A DNA stretch of 64,000 bases from assembly GCF_008364625.2 (NCBI RefSeq), contig NZ_CP126604.1:3782001-3846000 (forward strand). The letters are read 5' to 3'. Origin of the DNA: Enterobacter dykesii. GTDB taxonomy: Bacteria; Pseudomonadota; Gammaproteobacteria; Enterobacterales; Enterobacteriaceae. Both the position numbers and the translations under genes were made by a program. Shown here piece after piece: positions 45,273 through 54,559 of this stretch; position 1 is the first letter of the stretch, and the number at the start of each line of letters is the position of its first letter. Under the pieces are notes generated by a model, which was not told the origin of the DNA, searched no databases, and was given only the letters and a program-made list of their open reading frames with translations.

Positions 45273-46685
45273 TTAAGGTGCGGGGTTGATCAGCATCTGC
45301 CCTACGGACCCCCTGTCCATCATCTCCAGAGTCTGGCTGTGGAACAGGAACGGGAAGTGCGGCCACGAAGGCTGACCATAGTAGACAAGCAGTTCAACCT
45401 GACCGTCCACCCAGACGGTATCTTTCCAGCCGCGGTCTTCCGGGAACGGCATCGCTCCGTTGACGTTGCGGATCAGGAATGCCACCCCTTCAATATGGAA
45501 CGACTGCGGCATATCTGAACGGACCGTCCAGCGCTCCCAGGTGCCCTGCTGCGCGGTAATGTCGATGCGGTTGACGTCCCACAGCGCGCCGTTGATGCCC
45601 GGGTCATCGCCCAGGCTGATATCACGGCTGCGCACCGGCGAGCCGCTCATGATCTCCTGCGGCAGCAGGCGCATTGGCAGGCTATCGGTCACCAGCGGCA
45701 GCAGACCGGTTGGACGCAGGGTCAGCACCAGGGTCGAGACAAGTATGCTCGACGGTTCAAAGAACCCGCGAATACGGTCAACAATGCTCGCCGCTTCACC
45801 GCAGGTTAGCGACACTTCATCCCCGTTGGTCATGTCCACGAGAATTTCGCGACGTTCACCCGGCGAGAGCGCCAGCTGTTTGACGGACACCGGGGCCGGT
45901 AAAAAGCCCTGGTCGCCGGAGATCACGTGCAGAGGACGGCCATCGCTCATTTGCAGCTGATAGCGGCGCGAGTTAGACGCGTTGAGCAGGCGCAGGCGCA
46001 CCCAGCCGCGCGAGACCTCGACATACGGGCTTTGCGCACCGTTGACCAGCAGCGTATCGCCGACAAAGCCACCGCTGCCCGGCTCGCTGTATTCTGGCGT
46101 ACCGAAATTATCCAGACGTTTGTCCTGGATGATAATCGGGAAATCATCCACGCCGTAGTGGTTCGGGATCGGCAGGGATTTGCTGACCTCATCCTCCACC
46201 AGCCACATTCCGGCCAGGCCGTTATAGACCTGCTGCGCCGTGCGGTTAGGCGTGTTGGCGTGATACCAAAGGGTAGCCGCGCTCTGGCGAATCGGCAGAA
46301 CCGGCGCCCAGTCGGCGCTGGGTGACATCATTCGCGCCGCGCCGCCAATCAGCGGGCCAGGCACCTGTAAGCCGCTGATGGTCATGGCGACATTTTCAGG
46401 GGTACGGTTACTGTAGATGAGCTTTACGTCATCGCCATTCCACACGCGTATGGTCGGCCCAAGGTAACGTCCGTTAATGCCCCAGACCGGCGCGCGCGTC
46501 CCCTGGGTAAAGGACCAGTGGCTACGCTGCAGCGTCAGGAAAAGCGGCTGACCGCGACGGGATTCAATTAATGGCGGAATGGGCAGCGGCTGTTGCTGCC
46601 CGGCGGCGCTGGCTGTCAGCGGCATCGCACCCGCACAAAGGGCGATCCCCGAAGCCTGAATAAACTGACGCCGACTGAGTGACAT
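45273..46685 (-). CDS. ftsP: FtsP (SufI), cell-division protein of the multicopper oxidase fold
   Basis: A 470-residue periplasmic divisome protein that stabilises division under stress. A twin-arginine signal MSLSRRQFIQASGIALCAGAMPLTASA is clear; the ATG at 46685 gives this signal and E. coli's length (470). It has three cupredoxin-like domains, with STLWYHANTPNRTAQQVYNGLAGMWLVED-type blocks. The usual HxH copper ligand pairs of true oxidases are largely absent (e.g. LWYHANT), as known for SufI. It lies upstream of ygiQ-side genes, and plsC is 58 bases further upstream on the same strand. Confidence 0.95.
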   Translation of the reverse strand: MSLSRRQFIQASGIALCAGAMPLTASAAGQQQPLPIPPLIESRRGQPLFLTLQRSHWSFTQGTRAPVWGINGRYLGPTIRVWNGDDVKLIYSNRTPENVAMTISGLQVPGPLIGGAARMMSPSADWAPVLPIRQSAATLWYHANTPNRTAQQVYNGLAGMWLVEDEVSKSLPIPNHYGVDDFPIIIQDKRLDNFGTPEYSEPGSGGFVGDTLLVNGAQSPYVEVSRGWVRLRLLNASNSRRYQLQMSDGRPLHVISGDQGFLPAPVSVKQLALSPGERREILVDMTNGDEVSLTCGEAASIVDRIRGFFEPSSILVSTLVLTLRPTGLLPLVTDSLPMRLLPQEIMSGSPVRSRDISLGDDPGINGALWDVNRIDITAQQGTWERWTVRSDMPQSFHIEGVAFLIRNVNGAMPFPEDRGWKDTVWVDGQVELLVYYGQPSWPHFPFLFHSQTLEMMDRGSVGQMLINPAP

Positions 46686-46743
46686 ATAAGCTCCATCTGA
46701 AACGACTAACAACGCGGGAATTCGTTTTCCCTTCAACGCCGGA

Positions 46744-47481
46744 TTAAATCTTACCGGCGGCTTCTCTCTCTGCGACTTCTTTGTCGAGCTGCGCAATATG
46801 CTGAGCCATCAGCTCACGGCAGTGCGCTGCCAGCTCGCGCACCTGGTCTTTACCGTATTTGCTGGTATCGACGGGTGGCAGCATTTCGACAATCACCAGC
46901 CCGTTATTCAGGCGGTTAAGATTAATCTTATTCGAAGTATTGGAAACGCACACAGGAATAATTGGAACACCTGCCGCAATTGCGGCATGAAACGCCCCGG
47001 TTTTAAACGGCAGCAGGCCGCGGCCGCGGCTGCGCGTTCCTTCCGGGAACATCCAGATTGAGATTTTGCGCTTTTTAAAATGATTCACCACTTCCGCAAT
47101 AGTGCTGTGCGCTTTCGCGCGGTTGTTACGGTCGATCAGCAGGTTACCGGTCAGCCAGTAAAGCTGGCCAAAAAACGGGATCCACAGCAGGCTTTTTTTT
47201 CCCACCGTCACGGTCGGTGGAAGCACGATATTTGCGGCGGTCACCATATCGTAATTGTTCTGATGGTTGGCGATATAGATGGCGTTACCGAAATTCTCCG
47301 CCCCTTCCGGCAGACGTTTTTCAACCTTCAGACCAAACAGCGGCGCAAGACGACCGAACATATGGCCAAAGGTGGCAACATGCTTCGGATTACGCGGACT
47401 GAACAGGCAGTAGATGCAGCCGAAAATACAGACCAGAATGCAGTAGATAACGGTAAGAATAAGACGAACAATATATAGCAT
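46744..47481 (-). CDS. plsC: 1-acyl-sn-glycerol-3-phosphate acyltransferase
   Basis: A 245-residue inner-membrane enzyme that makes phosphatidic acid from lysophosphatidic acid. An N-terminal hydrophobic segment (LYIVRLILTVIYCILVCIFGC) is followed by the catalytic NHQNNYD (HX4D) motif, IDRNNRAKA, and the substrate motif FPEGTRSRG. The start at 47481 (MLYIVRL) gives the same length as E. coli PlsC. It is upstream of ftsP and downstream of parC in the same order as in E. coli. Confidence 0.97.
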   Translation of the reverse strand: MLYIVRLILTVIYCILVCIFGCIYCLFSPRNPKHVATFGHMFGRLAPLFGLKVEKRLPEGAENFGNAIYIANHQNNYDMVTAANIVLPPTVTVGKKSLLWIPFFGQLYWLTGNLLIDRNNRAKAHSTIAEVVNHFKKRKISIWMFPEGTRSRGRGLLPFKTGAFHAAIAAGVPIIPVCVSNTSNKINLNRLNNGLVIVEMLPPVDTSKYGKDQVRELAAHCRELMAQHIAQLDKEVAEREAAGKI

Positions 47482-47612
47482 AGCGACCTCTGAAGCCCCA
47501 ACAGCTGACAATTATACTTCACCTGTGGCCAGGTAAGGACTTTATTACGAGCGCGTATTGTTAATCGCAACGCACGAATTAACAACGATTTTACGGGAAA
47601 TTTTATTGAAAC

Positions 47613-47634
47613 TCCCCCTCCGGGCAGAGGGGGA
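47613..47634 (-). terminator. Hairpin after parC
   Basis: TCCCCCTC and GAGGGGGA (47613-47620, 47627-47634) flank a 6-base loop, 11 bases beyond the parC stop. On the minus strand it is followed by a T-rich stretch (GTTTCAATAAAATTT), so it may end parC transcripts. Confidence 0.65.
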
Positions 47635-47644
47635 TATCACGACA

Positions 47645-49903
47645 TTACTCTTCGCTGTCACCCGCGGTGCTGCGTGCAGGAGAGTCAATCTCCACGCGGT
47701 CGATGCGCTGCAGGCCGCGCATCAGCGAGCCGCGGCGACCGCGCTCACCCACCACTTTCTGCAGCTCTTCCGGACGAAGCTTGATCTTACGCTTGCCGAC
47801 GTGAATGGTCAGCGTGCTCTGCGGCGGCAGGAGGAAGAGGTGCGCCAGGCTATCTTCGCCTTTCGCGGCTTCCGCCGACGGGATGTTGATGATCTTGTTG
47901 CCCTTGCCTTTCGACAGCTCCGGCAGATCGCTGACCGGGAACATCAGCATACGTCCGGCGGTGGTGATCGCCAGCAGCATGTCGCTTTCGTTCTCGATCA
48001 CCAGCGGCGCCATCACGTGGGCGTTGTCCGGCAGGCTAATCAGCGCCTTACCGGCACGGTTACGGGAGACCAGATCGTTGAAGGTACAGATAAAACCGTA
48101 GCCCGCATCGGACGCCAGCAGCAGCTTCTGGTCATCGGCTTCCATCAGCATATGGTCAACCGTCGCCCCCGGCGGCAGCGTCAGCTTGCCGGTGAGCGGC
48201 TCGCCCTGCCCGCGCGCGGAAGGCAGCGTAATCGGGTCGATGGCGTAGCTGCGGCCGGTGGAGTCGATAAACGCCACCGGCTGGTTGCTCTTGCCTTTCA
48301 CCGCCGCTTTGAAGCTGTCGCCCGCTTTGTAGCTCAGGCCCGGCGCGTCGATATCGTGGCCTTTGGCGCTGCGCACCCAGCCGCTCTGCGACAGAACAAT
48401 GGTCACCGGCTCGGACGGCTGCATGTCGTGCTCGTTCATCGCCTTCGCCTCTTCGCGCTCGTGCAGCGGAGAACGACGGTCGTCGCCGAAGGCATCGGCA
48501 TCGGCCTGCAGCTCTTTCTTCAGCAGGGTGTTCATCTTGCGCTCGGACGCGAGGATCGCCTGCAGCTGATCGCGCTCTTTTTCCAGCTCGTTCTGCTCGC
48601 CGCGAATCTTCATCTCTTCCAGCTTGGCGAGATGGCGCAGCTTCAGCTCGAGGATCGCTTCGGCCTGGGTTTCGCTGATGCCAAAGCGCGACATCAGCGC
48701 CGGCTTCGGCTCGTCCTCGGTACGGATGATCTCAATCACTTCATCGATATTGAGGAACGCCACCAGCAAACCCTCGAGGATATGCAGGCGCTTAAGCACT
48801 TTCTCCAGACGATGGTTCAGACGACGACGGACCGTATCGCGGCGGAAGGTCAGCCATTCGGTGAGGATCTCCAGCAGGTTTTTCACCGCCGGGCGTCCGT
48901 CGAGGCCAATCATGTTCAGGTTGATGCGGTAGCTTTTTTCCAGATCGGTGGTGGCGAACAGGTGGTTCATCACCTGCTCCATGTCCACGCGGTTGGAGCG
49001 CGGCACGATCACCAGACGGGTCGGGTTCTCGTGATCCGATTCGTCGCGCAGGTCGTCCACCATCGGCAGCTTTTTATTGCGCATCTGGGAGGCGATCTGC
49101 TCCAGCACTTTGGCACCGGAAACCTGATGCGGCAGCGCGGTGATCACCACGGCGCCGTCCTCTTTATTCCACACCGCGCGCATACGCACGGAGCCGCGAC
49201 CGTTCTGGTAGATTTTGCGGATTTCCGCGCGCGAGGTGATGATCTCGGCTTCGGTCGGGAAATCTGGCCCCTGCACGATATCCAGCAGCTCGTCGAGCGT
49301 CGCTTTCGGCTGCTCGATCAGGGTAATGGCGGCTTTCGCCACTTCACGCAGGTTGTGCGGCGGAATGTCCGTCGCCATACCGACCGCGATACCGGTGGTG
49401 CCGTTCAGCAGAATGTTCGGCAGACGCGCAGGCAGCATCTTCGGCTCCTGCATCGTACCGTCGAAGTTTGGCACCCAGTCAACGGTTCCCTGACCCAGCT
49501 CGCCCAGCAGCACTTCGGCATATTTAGAGAGGCGGGATTCGGTATAACGCATCGCCGCGAAGGATTTCGGATCGTCCGGCGCACCCCAGTTCCCCTGCCC
49601 GTCCACTAGTGGATAGCGGTAAGAGAACGGCTGCGCCATCAGCACCATCGCTTCATAACAGGCGCTGTCGCCGTGCGGATGGTATTTACCCAGTACGTCA
49701 CCGACGGTACGGGCGGATTTCTTGAACTTGGCGGTGGCGTTCAGCCCCAGTTCGGACATCGCATAGACGATGCGGCGCTGAACGGGCTTCAGGCCATCCC
49801 CGATAAACGGCAACGCCCTGTCCATGATGACGTACATGGAGTAGTTCAGGTAGGCGTTTTCCGTGAATTCATGTAGCGCGAGGCGCTCTGCCATATCGCT
49901 CAT
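47645..49903 (-). CDS. parC: DNA topoisomerase IV subunit A
   Basis: A 752-residue subunit, same length as E. coli ParC, that cuts and rejoins DNA to decatenate chromosomes. The active Tyr is Tyr120 ([10 protein letters not shown]). The quinolone-resistance region reads [13 protein letters not shown], with Ser80 and Glu84 in the wild-type state. The C-terminal beta-pinwheel domain (from about 490) begins [18 protein letters not shown]. Upstream and in the same direction lies ygiW. An unusually long frame on the opposite strand across this gene is an artefact of high GC3. Confidence 0.98.
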   Translation of the reverse strand: MSDMAERLALHEFTENAYLNYSMYVIMDRALPFIGDGLKPVQRRIVYAMSELGLNATAKFKKSARTVGDVLGKYHPHGDSACYEAMVLMAQPFSYRYPLVDGQGNWGAPDDPKSFAAMRYTESRLSKYAEVLLGELGQGTVDWVPNFDGTMQEPKMLPARLPNILLNGTTGIAVGMATDIPPHNLREVAKAAITLIEQPKATLDELLDIVQGPDFPTEAEIITSRAEIRKIYQNGRGSVRMRAVWNKEDGAVVITALPHQVSGAKVLEQIASQMRNKKLPMVDDLRDESDHENPTRLVIVPRSNRVDMEQVMNHLFATTDLEKSYRINLNMIGLDGRPAVKNLLEILTEWLTFRRDTVRRRLNHRLEKVLKRLHILEGLLVAFLNIDEVIEIIRTEDEPKPALMSRFGISETQAEAILELKLRHLAKLEEMKIRGEQNELEKERDQLQAILASERKMNTLLKKELQADADAFGDDRRSPLHEREEAKAMNEHDMQPSEPVTIVLSQSGWVRSAKGHDIDAPGLSYKAGDSFKAAVKGKSNQPVAFIDSTGRSYAIDPITLPSARGQGEPLTGKLTLPPGATVDHMLMEADDQKLLLASDAGYGFICTFNDLVSRNRAGKALISLPDNAHVMAPLVIENESDMLLAITTAGRMLMFPVSDLPELSKGKGNKIINIPSAEAAKGEDSLAHLFLLPPQSTLTIHVGKRKIKLRPEELQKVVGERGRRGSLMRGLQRIDRVEIDSPARSTAGDSEE

Positions 49904-49985
49904 TACGTGTGATTCCTCAACTCAGAAACCGAAGGGTTTCAGGCAATATTGCCGCAGATACTACCCTATCTGACGAGTTGAGTCA

Positions 49986-50013
49986 CAAAGAAAAAGGGCC
50001 GCTTATGCGGCCC
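49986..50013 (-). terminator. Rho-independent terminator of ygiW
   Basis: On the minus strand GGGCCGC-ATAA-GCGGCCC, a perfect 7-bp stem (49996-50002 and 50007-50013), is followed by TTTTTCTTT. Confidence 0.92.
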
Positions 50014-50021
50014 ATTTCGGG

Positions 50022-50423
50022 TTATTTGTTTAGCTTGATGACCTGCTTCACGTCGATTTCAAACTCGTTCCAGTCTTTATCAACTTTACCCTGAAGTTCG
50101 ACCTTATCCTGCGGGGTGACGGTTACGCCGTTCCAGCGCTTGTGGTCGATCTCAACCACTACCGTGCCGGACTCATCGCGGAAGGTGTAACGATCATCGG
50201 ACAGGCGCTCGGTGATGTTCCCGCGCAGCTTTACCCAGGCATCGTCTTTCAGATCCTTCACTTTTGCCGCGGTGGTGAGGTTGGCGTTGTTATCGACAAA
50301 ACCGCCCTGCTGGGTTTGCGTCTGGGTCGCGGTTGCAGACGGGCCGCTAAATCCGCCCTGCGCAGCAAAAACAGGGGCAGTGGTCATCATCATGATGGCA
50401 GCAACGGCAGCGAATTTTTTCAT
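50022..50423 (-). CDS. ygiW: YgiW, periplasmic OB-fold (BOF) stress protein
   Basis: A 133-residue periplasmic protein: signal peptide MKKFAAVAAIMMMTTAPVFA cleaved before AQGGFSGP, then the OB-fold BOF domain (AAKVKDLKDDAWVKLRGNI, YTFRDESGTVVVEIDHKRWNG, KVELQGKVDKDWNEFEIDVKQV). In related bacteria it contributes to peroxide, acid and cationic-peptide tolerance. The ATG at 50423 is chosen for the signal peptide. It is divergent from qseBC and shares a control region holding a CTTAA direct repeat. Confidence 0.95.
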   Translation of the reverse strand: MKKFAAVAAIMMMTTAPVFAAQGGFSGPSATATQTQTQQGGFVDNNANLTTAAKVKDLKDDAWVKLRGNITERLSDDRYTFRDESGTVVVEIDHKRWNGVTVTPQDKVELQGKVDKDWNEFEIDVKQVIKLNK

Positions 50424-50473
50424 ATTAATCTCTCCCTTTAATGTGGTTTCGTAATCCATTAAACAGGTTAATC

Positions 50474-50490
50474 CTTAACAACTTCTTAAG
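50474..50490. promoter_or_regulatory. QseB/PmrA-type operator between ygiW and qseB
   Basis: CTTAAC-N5-CTTAAG (50474-50479 and 50485-50490): a direct repeat of CTTAA half-sites with 11-base spacing, the form bound by PmrA and by QseB. Located in the divergent ygiW/qseB region, so both can be controlled from it. Confidence 0.7.
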
Positions 50491-50562
50491 GGAAAAATTT
50501 ATTTATTATTGCTGTACAGCAGGCGCTTTCAGAGGGTTTACTGACGGCATCAAGGAGGGAAC

Positions 50563-51222
50563 ATGCGCATTTTACTGGTAGAAGACGACAGGTTAATCGG
50601 CGACGGTATCAAGGCGGGGTTAAGCAAAATGGGCTTTAGCGTGGACTGGTTTACCGACGGTAAAACCGGCCAGGCCGCGCTCTCCTCTGCGCCCTATGAT
50701 GCCGTAGTGCTGGATCTGACGCTGCCGGAAATTGACGGTCTGGAGATCCTGCGCGCGTGGCGCGAAAGCGGTCGCAGCGAGCCGGTACTGATTCTGACGG
50801 CGCGGGACGCGCTTAACCAGCGCGTCGAAGGGCTACGTCTTGGCGCGGATGATTATCTCTGTAAGCCGTTCGCGCTGATCGAAGTGGGTGCCCGCCTCGA
50901 AGCGCTGGTCCGCCGCAGCCACGGCCAGGCGCGTAGCGAGCTGCGTCACGGGAAGGTCACGCTCGATCCGACCCGTCTCGTCGCCACGCTGGACGGTGAG
51001 CCGCTGACGCTCAAGCCGAAAGAGTTCGCGCTGCTGGAGCTGTTAATGCGTAACGCTGGTCGGGTGCTGCCGCGAAAGCTGATCGAGGAAAAGCTTTATA
51101 CCTGGGACGATGACGTCTCCAGCAACGCCATTGAGGTTCACGTCCATCATTTGCGCCGCAAGCTTGGGAGCGAGTTTATCCGCACCGTGCACGGCATCGG
51201 CTACACCCTGGGTGACGCATGA
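50563..51222 (+). CDS. qseB: QseB, OmpR-family response regulator
   Basis: A 219-residue response regulator. The receiver has the acidic pair VEDDR, phospho-acceptor Asp51 ([12 protein letters not shown]), Thr (LTARDAL) and Lys in LCKPFALIE. The C-terminal OmpR/PhoB winged helix ends ...[33 protein letters not shown]. It overlaps qseC by 4 bases (ATGA). In E. coli and Salmonella it links motility, virulence and polymyxin response. Putative autoregulatory repeat 73 bases upstream. Confidence 0.96.
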   Translation: MRILLVEDDRLIGDGIKAGLSKMGFSVDWFTDGKTGQAALSSAPYDAVVLDLTLPEIDGLEILRAWRESGRSEPVLILTARDALNQRVEGLRLGADDYLCKPFALIEVGARLEALVRRSHGQARSELRHGKVTLDPTRLVATLDGEPLTLKPKEFALLELLMRNAGRVLPRKLIEEKLYTWDDDVSSNAIEVHVHHLRRKLGSEFIRTVHGIGYTLGDA

Positions 51223-52556
51223 AACTGAGCCTGAAGCTGCGCCTGACGATTCTCTTTTTACTTCTCTCTCTGACGGCCTGGTTTGCCGCCAGCCTGGTCG
51301 CCTGGCAGCAGACGACCCACAAGCTCGACAAGCTGTTCGATACCCAGCAGATGCTGTTTGCCAAACGGCTGCTGACGATGGATCTGGACGAGATCCGCGC
51401 CCCCGAACGCATGCGCGAGATCCCGAAAAAAGTGAAGCACGGTCGTCTGGACGACGACGCGCTGGCTTTCGCCATTTACGCCGTCGACGGCAAAATGCTC
51501 CTCAACGACGGTGAAAACGGACGCGATATACCGTACCACTATCGCCGCGACGGGTTTGATGACGGGAGGCTCAAAGACGACAACGATGAATGGCGCTTCT
51601 TATGGCTGACGTCACCCGACGGGAAGTACCGCGTGGTGGTCGGCCAGGAGTGGGAGTATCGTCAGGAGATGGCGCTGGACGTGGTCAGCTCGCAGCTGAC
51701 CCCTTGGCTGGTGGCGCTGCCCGTGATGTTGCTGCTGCTGATCGTCCTCCTGAGTCGGGAGCTGAAGCCGCTGAAAAAGCTGGCGCAGACCCTGCGCTCC
51801 CGCTCGCCGGATGCCACCGATAAACTGCCGACGGAGGGTGTCCCGACGGAAGTGCGCCCCCTGCTTGATTCGCTGAATAATCTCTTCGCGCGCACCCAGG
51901 AGATGATGACCCGCGAGCGCCGCTTTACGTCCGATGCCGCCCACGAGCTGCGCAGCCCGCTGGCGGCACTGAAGGTGCAAACTGACGTGGCGCAGCTCTC
52001 TCATGACGATCCGCAGGCGCGGGAAAAGGCGCTGATGCAGCTGCATGCGGGCATTGACCGCGCTTCCCGGCTGGTGGATCAGCTCCTCACGCTGTCGCGT
52101 CTGGACTCGCTGGATAACCTTGACGATGTCGAATCGATTCCCCTGGCCGACTTGCTGCAGTCGGCCGTGCTGGATATCTGGCATCCGGCGCAGCAGGCGG
52201 GCATTGATATTCGCCTGAACATCCATGCACCAGAGGTTACACGCACCGGTCAGCAGCTGCTCCTGAGCCTGCTGGTGCGCAACCTGCTGGATAATGCGAT
52301 TCGCTACAGCCCGCGCGGCAGCGTGGTGGACGTGACGCTGGAGGCGCGTAGCTTTACCGTGCGCGACAACGGTCCCGGCATTTCATCTGACGCGCTGGCA
52401 CGCATCGGCGAGCGCTTTTATCGTCCACCGGGTCAGGATGCCACGGGCAGCGGGCTGGGGTTATCCATTGTAAAACGCGTCGCCGCCCTGCACGGGATGC
52501 GCGTTTCGCTGAGCAATGCGCCTGAAGGCGGTTTTGAAGCGAAGGTCAGCTGGTAG
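51219..52556 (+). CDS. qseC: QseC, sensor histidine kinase
   Basis: A 445-residue kinase (E. coli 449). Membrane helix 1 (about 8-28), a periplasmic sensor domain (about 30-160), helix 2 (about 163-185), a HAMP-like linker and the kinase core with phospho-acceptor His242 in [18 protein letters not shown]. The ATPase has the N box [28 protein letters not shown] and [13 protein letters not shown]. Reported signals in E. coli include AI-3 and catecholamines. Encoded with qseB in an overlapping pair. Confidence 0.96.
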   Translation: MKLSLKLRLTILFLLLSLTAWFAASLVAWQQTTHKLDKLFDTQQMLFAKRLLTMDLDEIRAPERMREIPKKVKHGRLDDDALAFAIYAVDGKMLLNDGENGRDIPYHYRRDGFDDGRLKDDNDEWRFLWLTSPDGKYRVVVGQEWEYRQEMALDVVSSQLTPWLVALPVMLLLLIVLLSRELKPLKKLAQTLRSRSPDATDKLPTEGVPTEVRPLLDSLNNLFARTQEMMTRERRFTSDAAHELRSPLAALKVQTDVAQLSHDDPQAREKALMQLHAGIDRASRLVDQLLTLSRLDSLDNLDDVESIPLADLLQSAVLDIWHPAQQAGIDIRLNIHAPEVTRTGQQLLLSLLVRNLLDNAIRYSPRGSVVDVTLEARSFTVRDNGPGISSDALARIGERFYRPPGQDATGSGLGLSIVKRVAALHGMRVSLSNAPEGGFEAKVSW

Positions 52557-52660
52557 GGATTATTGCGTTTAATGCAAAAGACTTTGCACATTTTGCTCAT
52601 TTTACCGCACCGTCCTCGCGCGTAGAATACTCGCCATACTCTCATCATCGAGGACAACTA

Positions 52661-53242
52661 ATGAGCAACATCCTGATTATCAACGGTGCAAAAGAATTTG
52701 CGCACTCTAAAGGCCAGCTGAATGACACCCTGACCGAGGTCGCGGACGGTTTCATGCGCGACGCCGGGCATGATGTTAAGGTCGTGCGTGCAGACAGCAA
52801 TTATGACGTGAAGGCCGAAGTGCAGAACTTCCTGTGGGCTGACGTGGTGATCTGGCAGATGCCAGGCTGGTGGATGGGCGCGCCGTGGACCGTGAAAAAA
52901 TACATGGACGACGTGTTCACCGAAGGTCACGGTTCGCTGTATGCCAGCGATGGCCGCACCCGCTCTGACGCCTCCAAAAAATACGGCTCGGGCGGCCTGA
53001 TTCAGGGCAAAAAATATATGCTCTCGCTGACCTGGAACGCACCGCTGGAAGCCTTCACCGAGAAAGATCAGTTCTTTGAAGGCGTGGGCGTAGACGGCGC
53101 GTACCTGCCGTTCCACAAGGCTAACCAGTTCCTGGGCATGGATCCGCTGCCGACCTTTATCGTCAACGACGTGATTAAAATGCCTGATGTCCCGAGCTAT
53201 ATCGCAGAATATCGCAAGCATCTCGCGGAAATTTTTGCTTAA
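52661..53242 (+). CDS. mdaB: MdaB, NADPH quinone oxidoreductase
   Basis: A 193-residue flavodoxin-fold FAD enzyme, same length as E. coli MdaB. It performs two-electron reduction of quinones. The start SNILIINGAKEFAHSKGQLN, the WQMPGWWMGAPWTVKKYMDDVF block and YMLSLTWNAPLEAF are typical of the NQO1-like family. It is followed after 31 bases by ygiN, as in E. coli, and the two proteins probably act on the same quinone pool. Confidence 0.97.
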   Translation: MSNILIINGAKEFAHSKGQLNDTLTEVADGFMRDAGHDVKVVRADSNYDVKAEVQNFLWADVVIWQMPGWWMGAPWTVKKYMDDVFTEGHGSLYASDGRTRSDASKKYGSGGLIQGKKYMLSLTWNAPLEAFTEKDQFFEGVGVDGAYLPFHKANQFLGMDPLPTFIVNDVIKMPDVPSYIAEYRKHLAEIFA

Positions 53243-53273
53243 CTGGTAGCCTGGAATTAAAGGAGTAGTAAAC

Positions 53274-53588
53274 ATGCTTACCGTAATCGCAGAAATCCGT
53301 ACTCGTCCAGGTCAACATCACCGTCAGGCGGTGCTGGATCAGTTCGCGAAAATTATCCCGACCGTACTGAAAGAAGAAGGCTGCCACGGCTACGCGCCGA
53401 TGGTGGATGCCGCCACTGACGCCAGTTTCCACGCGACCGCGCCAGACTCAATCATCATGGTTGAGCAGTGGGAAACCGTCGCGCATCTTGAAGCGCACCT
53501 GCAGACCCCGCACATGAAAGCGTGGAGCGACGCGGTGAAGGGTGACGTGCTGGAAACCCACATCCGCATTCTGGAGCAAGGGGTTTAA
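53274..53588 (+). CDS. ygiN: YgiN, quinol monooxygenase
   Basis: A 104-residue ABM-fold protein, same length as E. coli YgiN. It can oxidise quinols such as menadiol back to quinone without a cofactor, forming a proposed redox cycle with MdaB. Start MLTVIAEIRTRPGQHHRQAV and the EQWETVAHLEAHLQTPHMKAW block are characteristic. A strong ribosome site (AAAGGAGT) precedes the ATG. Confidence 0.96.
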   Translation: MLTVIAEIRTRPGQHHRQAVLDQFAKIIPTVLKEEGCHGYAPMVDAATDASFHATAPDSIIMVEQWETVAHLEAHLQTPHMKAWSDAVKGDVLETHIRILEQGV

Positions 53589-53592
53589 GTTT

Positions 53593-53625
53593 CCCCTCAC
53601 CCTGCCCTCTTCCGAAGGAGAGGGC
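53593..53625 (-). repeat. GAGAGGGTTAGGGTGAGGGC-family palindrome (copy 3)
   Basis: CCCCTCACCCTGCCCTCTTCCGAAGGAGAGGGC: inverted orientation of the unit at 8753, shortly after the ygiN stop. Confidence 0.7.
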
Positions 53626-53637
53626 GAACAGATCCAG

Positions 53638-53664
53638 GCCCGGTGAGCGTCAGCGCTACCGGGC
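53638..53664. repeat. REP-like palindrome
   Basis: GCCCGGTGAGCG...CGCTACCGGGC, adjacent to the previous repeat, between the convergent 3' ends of ygiN and the RpiR gene. Confidence 0.75.
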
Positions 53665-53671
53665 TTTGTTT

Positions 53672-54559
53672 TTAGCTGCTTTTCTTCCCCGGCTTTAACC
53701 CACGGTGTAACTCGTTGATGCGCTTCATCGACTTGATGGTGCGCTGCGGCTCGGTGGAGGCGACGGATAAAATGATCATCTCCAGACACAGCAGCACCGT
53801 GCCGTGGAGCGGAATTTTGCCTTTTTCGCCGCCGCGCGGAACGTGGATCACCACGCTGGCCTCCTTGCTGAAACGCGAATCGAGGGCATTGGTTAGCAGG
53901 ATGGTGGGAATGCCCAGCCGTTTTGCTTCACGCAGCGTGGTTTGCCCCTCCCGGTGCGCGGATTTCTGCGCCATCATCACCAGCACGTCGCCGCGCTGAA
54001 GCGCAATCAGCTGCTCGGCAAGCCCTATCCCTGTACGGTTAAGCGGCGTGGCGGGTAACCCCATACGACTGAACAGCCTGGCGGTGTACTCGGCCAGAAT
54101 GCCGGAGGCGCCAATGCCAAATATGGCGACCTGCCTCGCCTGCGCCAGCAGAGAGACCGCCTGGGCCATTGCGTAGCGGTTGTGGGGCTCGGATAACACC
54201 TCGCAGGTGTGCTGATGCCCCTCCAGCACGAAATCAATGCTCGCGTTGACGTCGCTGGCGAGCGTATTCACCGTAGTGGACATCTTTTCGCTGGAGGTGA
54301 CCACCGGACCAAACCACTGCTCCAGCGTTTGCTTGAGATCGCGCAGCCCGGCGAAACCCAGCGCCTGAATGGCGCGTACCACCGTGGCATCCGACGTTTT
54401 CAACAGCGTCGCGATCTCCATTGCGGTCTGTTCCATTACCGCTTCGCGGTTGTCATGAATATAGCGTGCAACCTGCAGCAGACGCGGCGTCAGCTGATGC
54501 GCACGCGCGCGAAAGCGGTCGCCATAGACATCCACGCGCCCTTTCTCTTTGCGGATCAC
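53672..54559 (-). CDS. MurR/RpiR-family transcriptional regulator
   Basis: A 295-residue regulator. An N-terminal RpiR HTH (LTPRLLQVARYIHDNREAVME, ATLLKTSDATVVRAIQALGFAGLRDLKQ) is followed by a SIS sugar-isomerase-type domain (ARQVAIFGIGASGILAEYTARLFSRMG, GDVLVMMAQKSAHREG, IPTILLTN). These regulators usually sense phosphosugars. It starts with GTG at 54559, sharing GTGA with the stop of the siderophore-binding protein gene, so it is translationally coupled as the last gene of the iron operon. Its target and ligand are unknown. Confidence 0.9.
   Translation of the reverse strand: MIRKEKGRVDVYGDRFRARAHQLTPRLLQVARYIHDNREAVMEQTAMEIATLLKTSDATVVRAIQALGFAGLRDLKQTLEQWFGPVVTSSEKMSTTVNTLASDVNASIDFVLEGHQHTCEVLSEPHNRYAMAQAVSLLAQARQVAIFGIGASGILAEYTARLFSRMGLPATPLNRTGIGLAEQLIALQRGDVLVMMAQKSAHREGQTTLREAKRLGIPTILLTNALDSRFSKEASVVIHVPRGGEKGKIPLHGTVLLCLEMIILSVASTEPQRTIKSMKRINELHRGLKPGKKSS

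Noticed and set aside
47558..49609. A 683-codon open frame on the plus strand across parC
   Set aside because: It is antisense to parC, whose protein is complete and conserved. Its translation is a His/Arg/Gln-rich string with no domain, a product of high GC at codon position 3.
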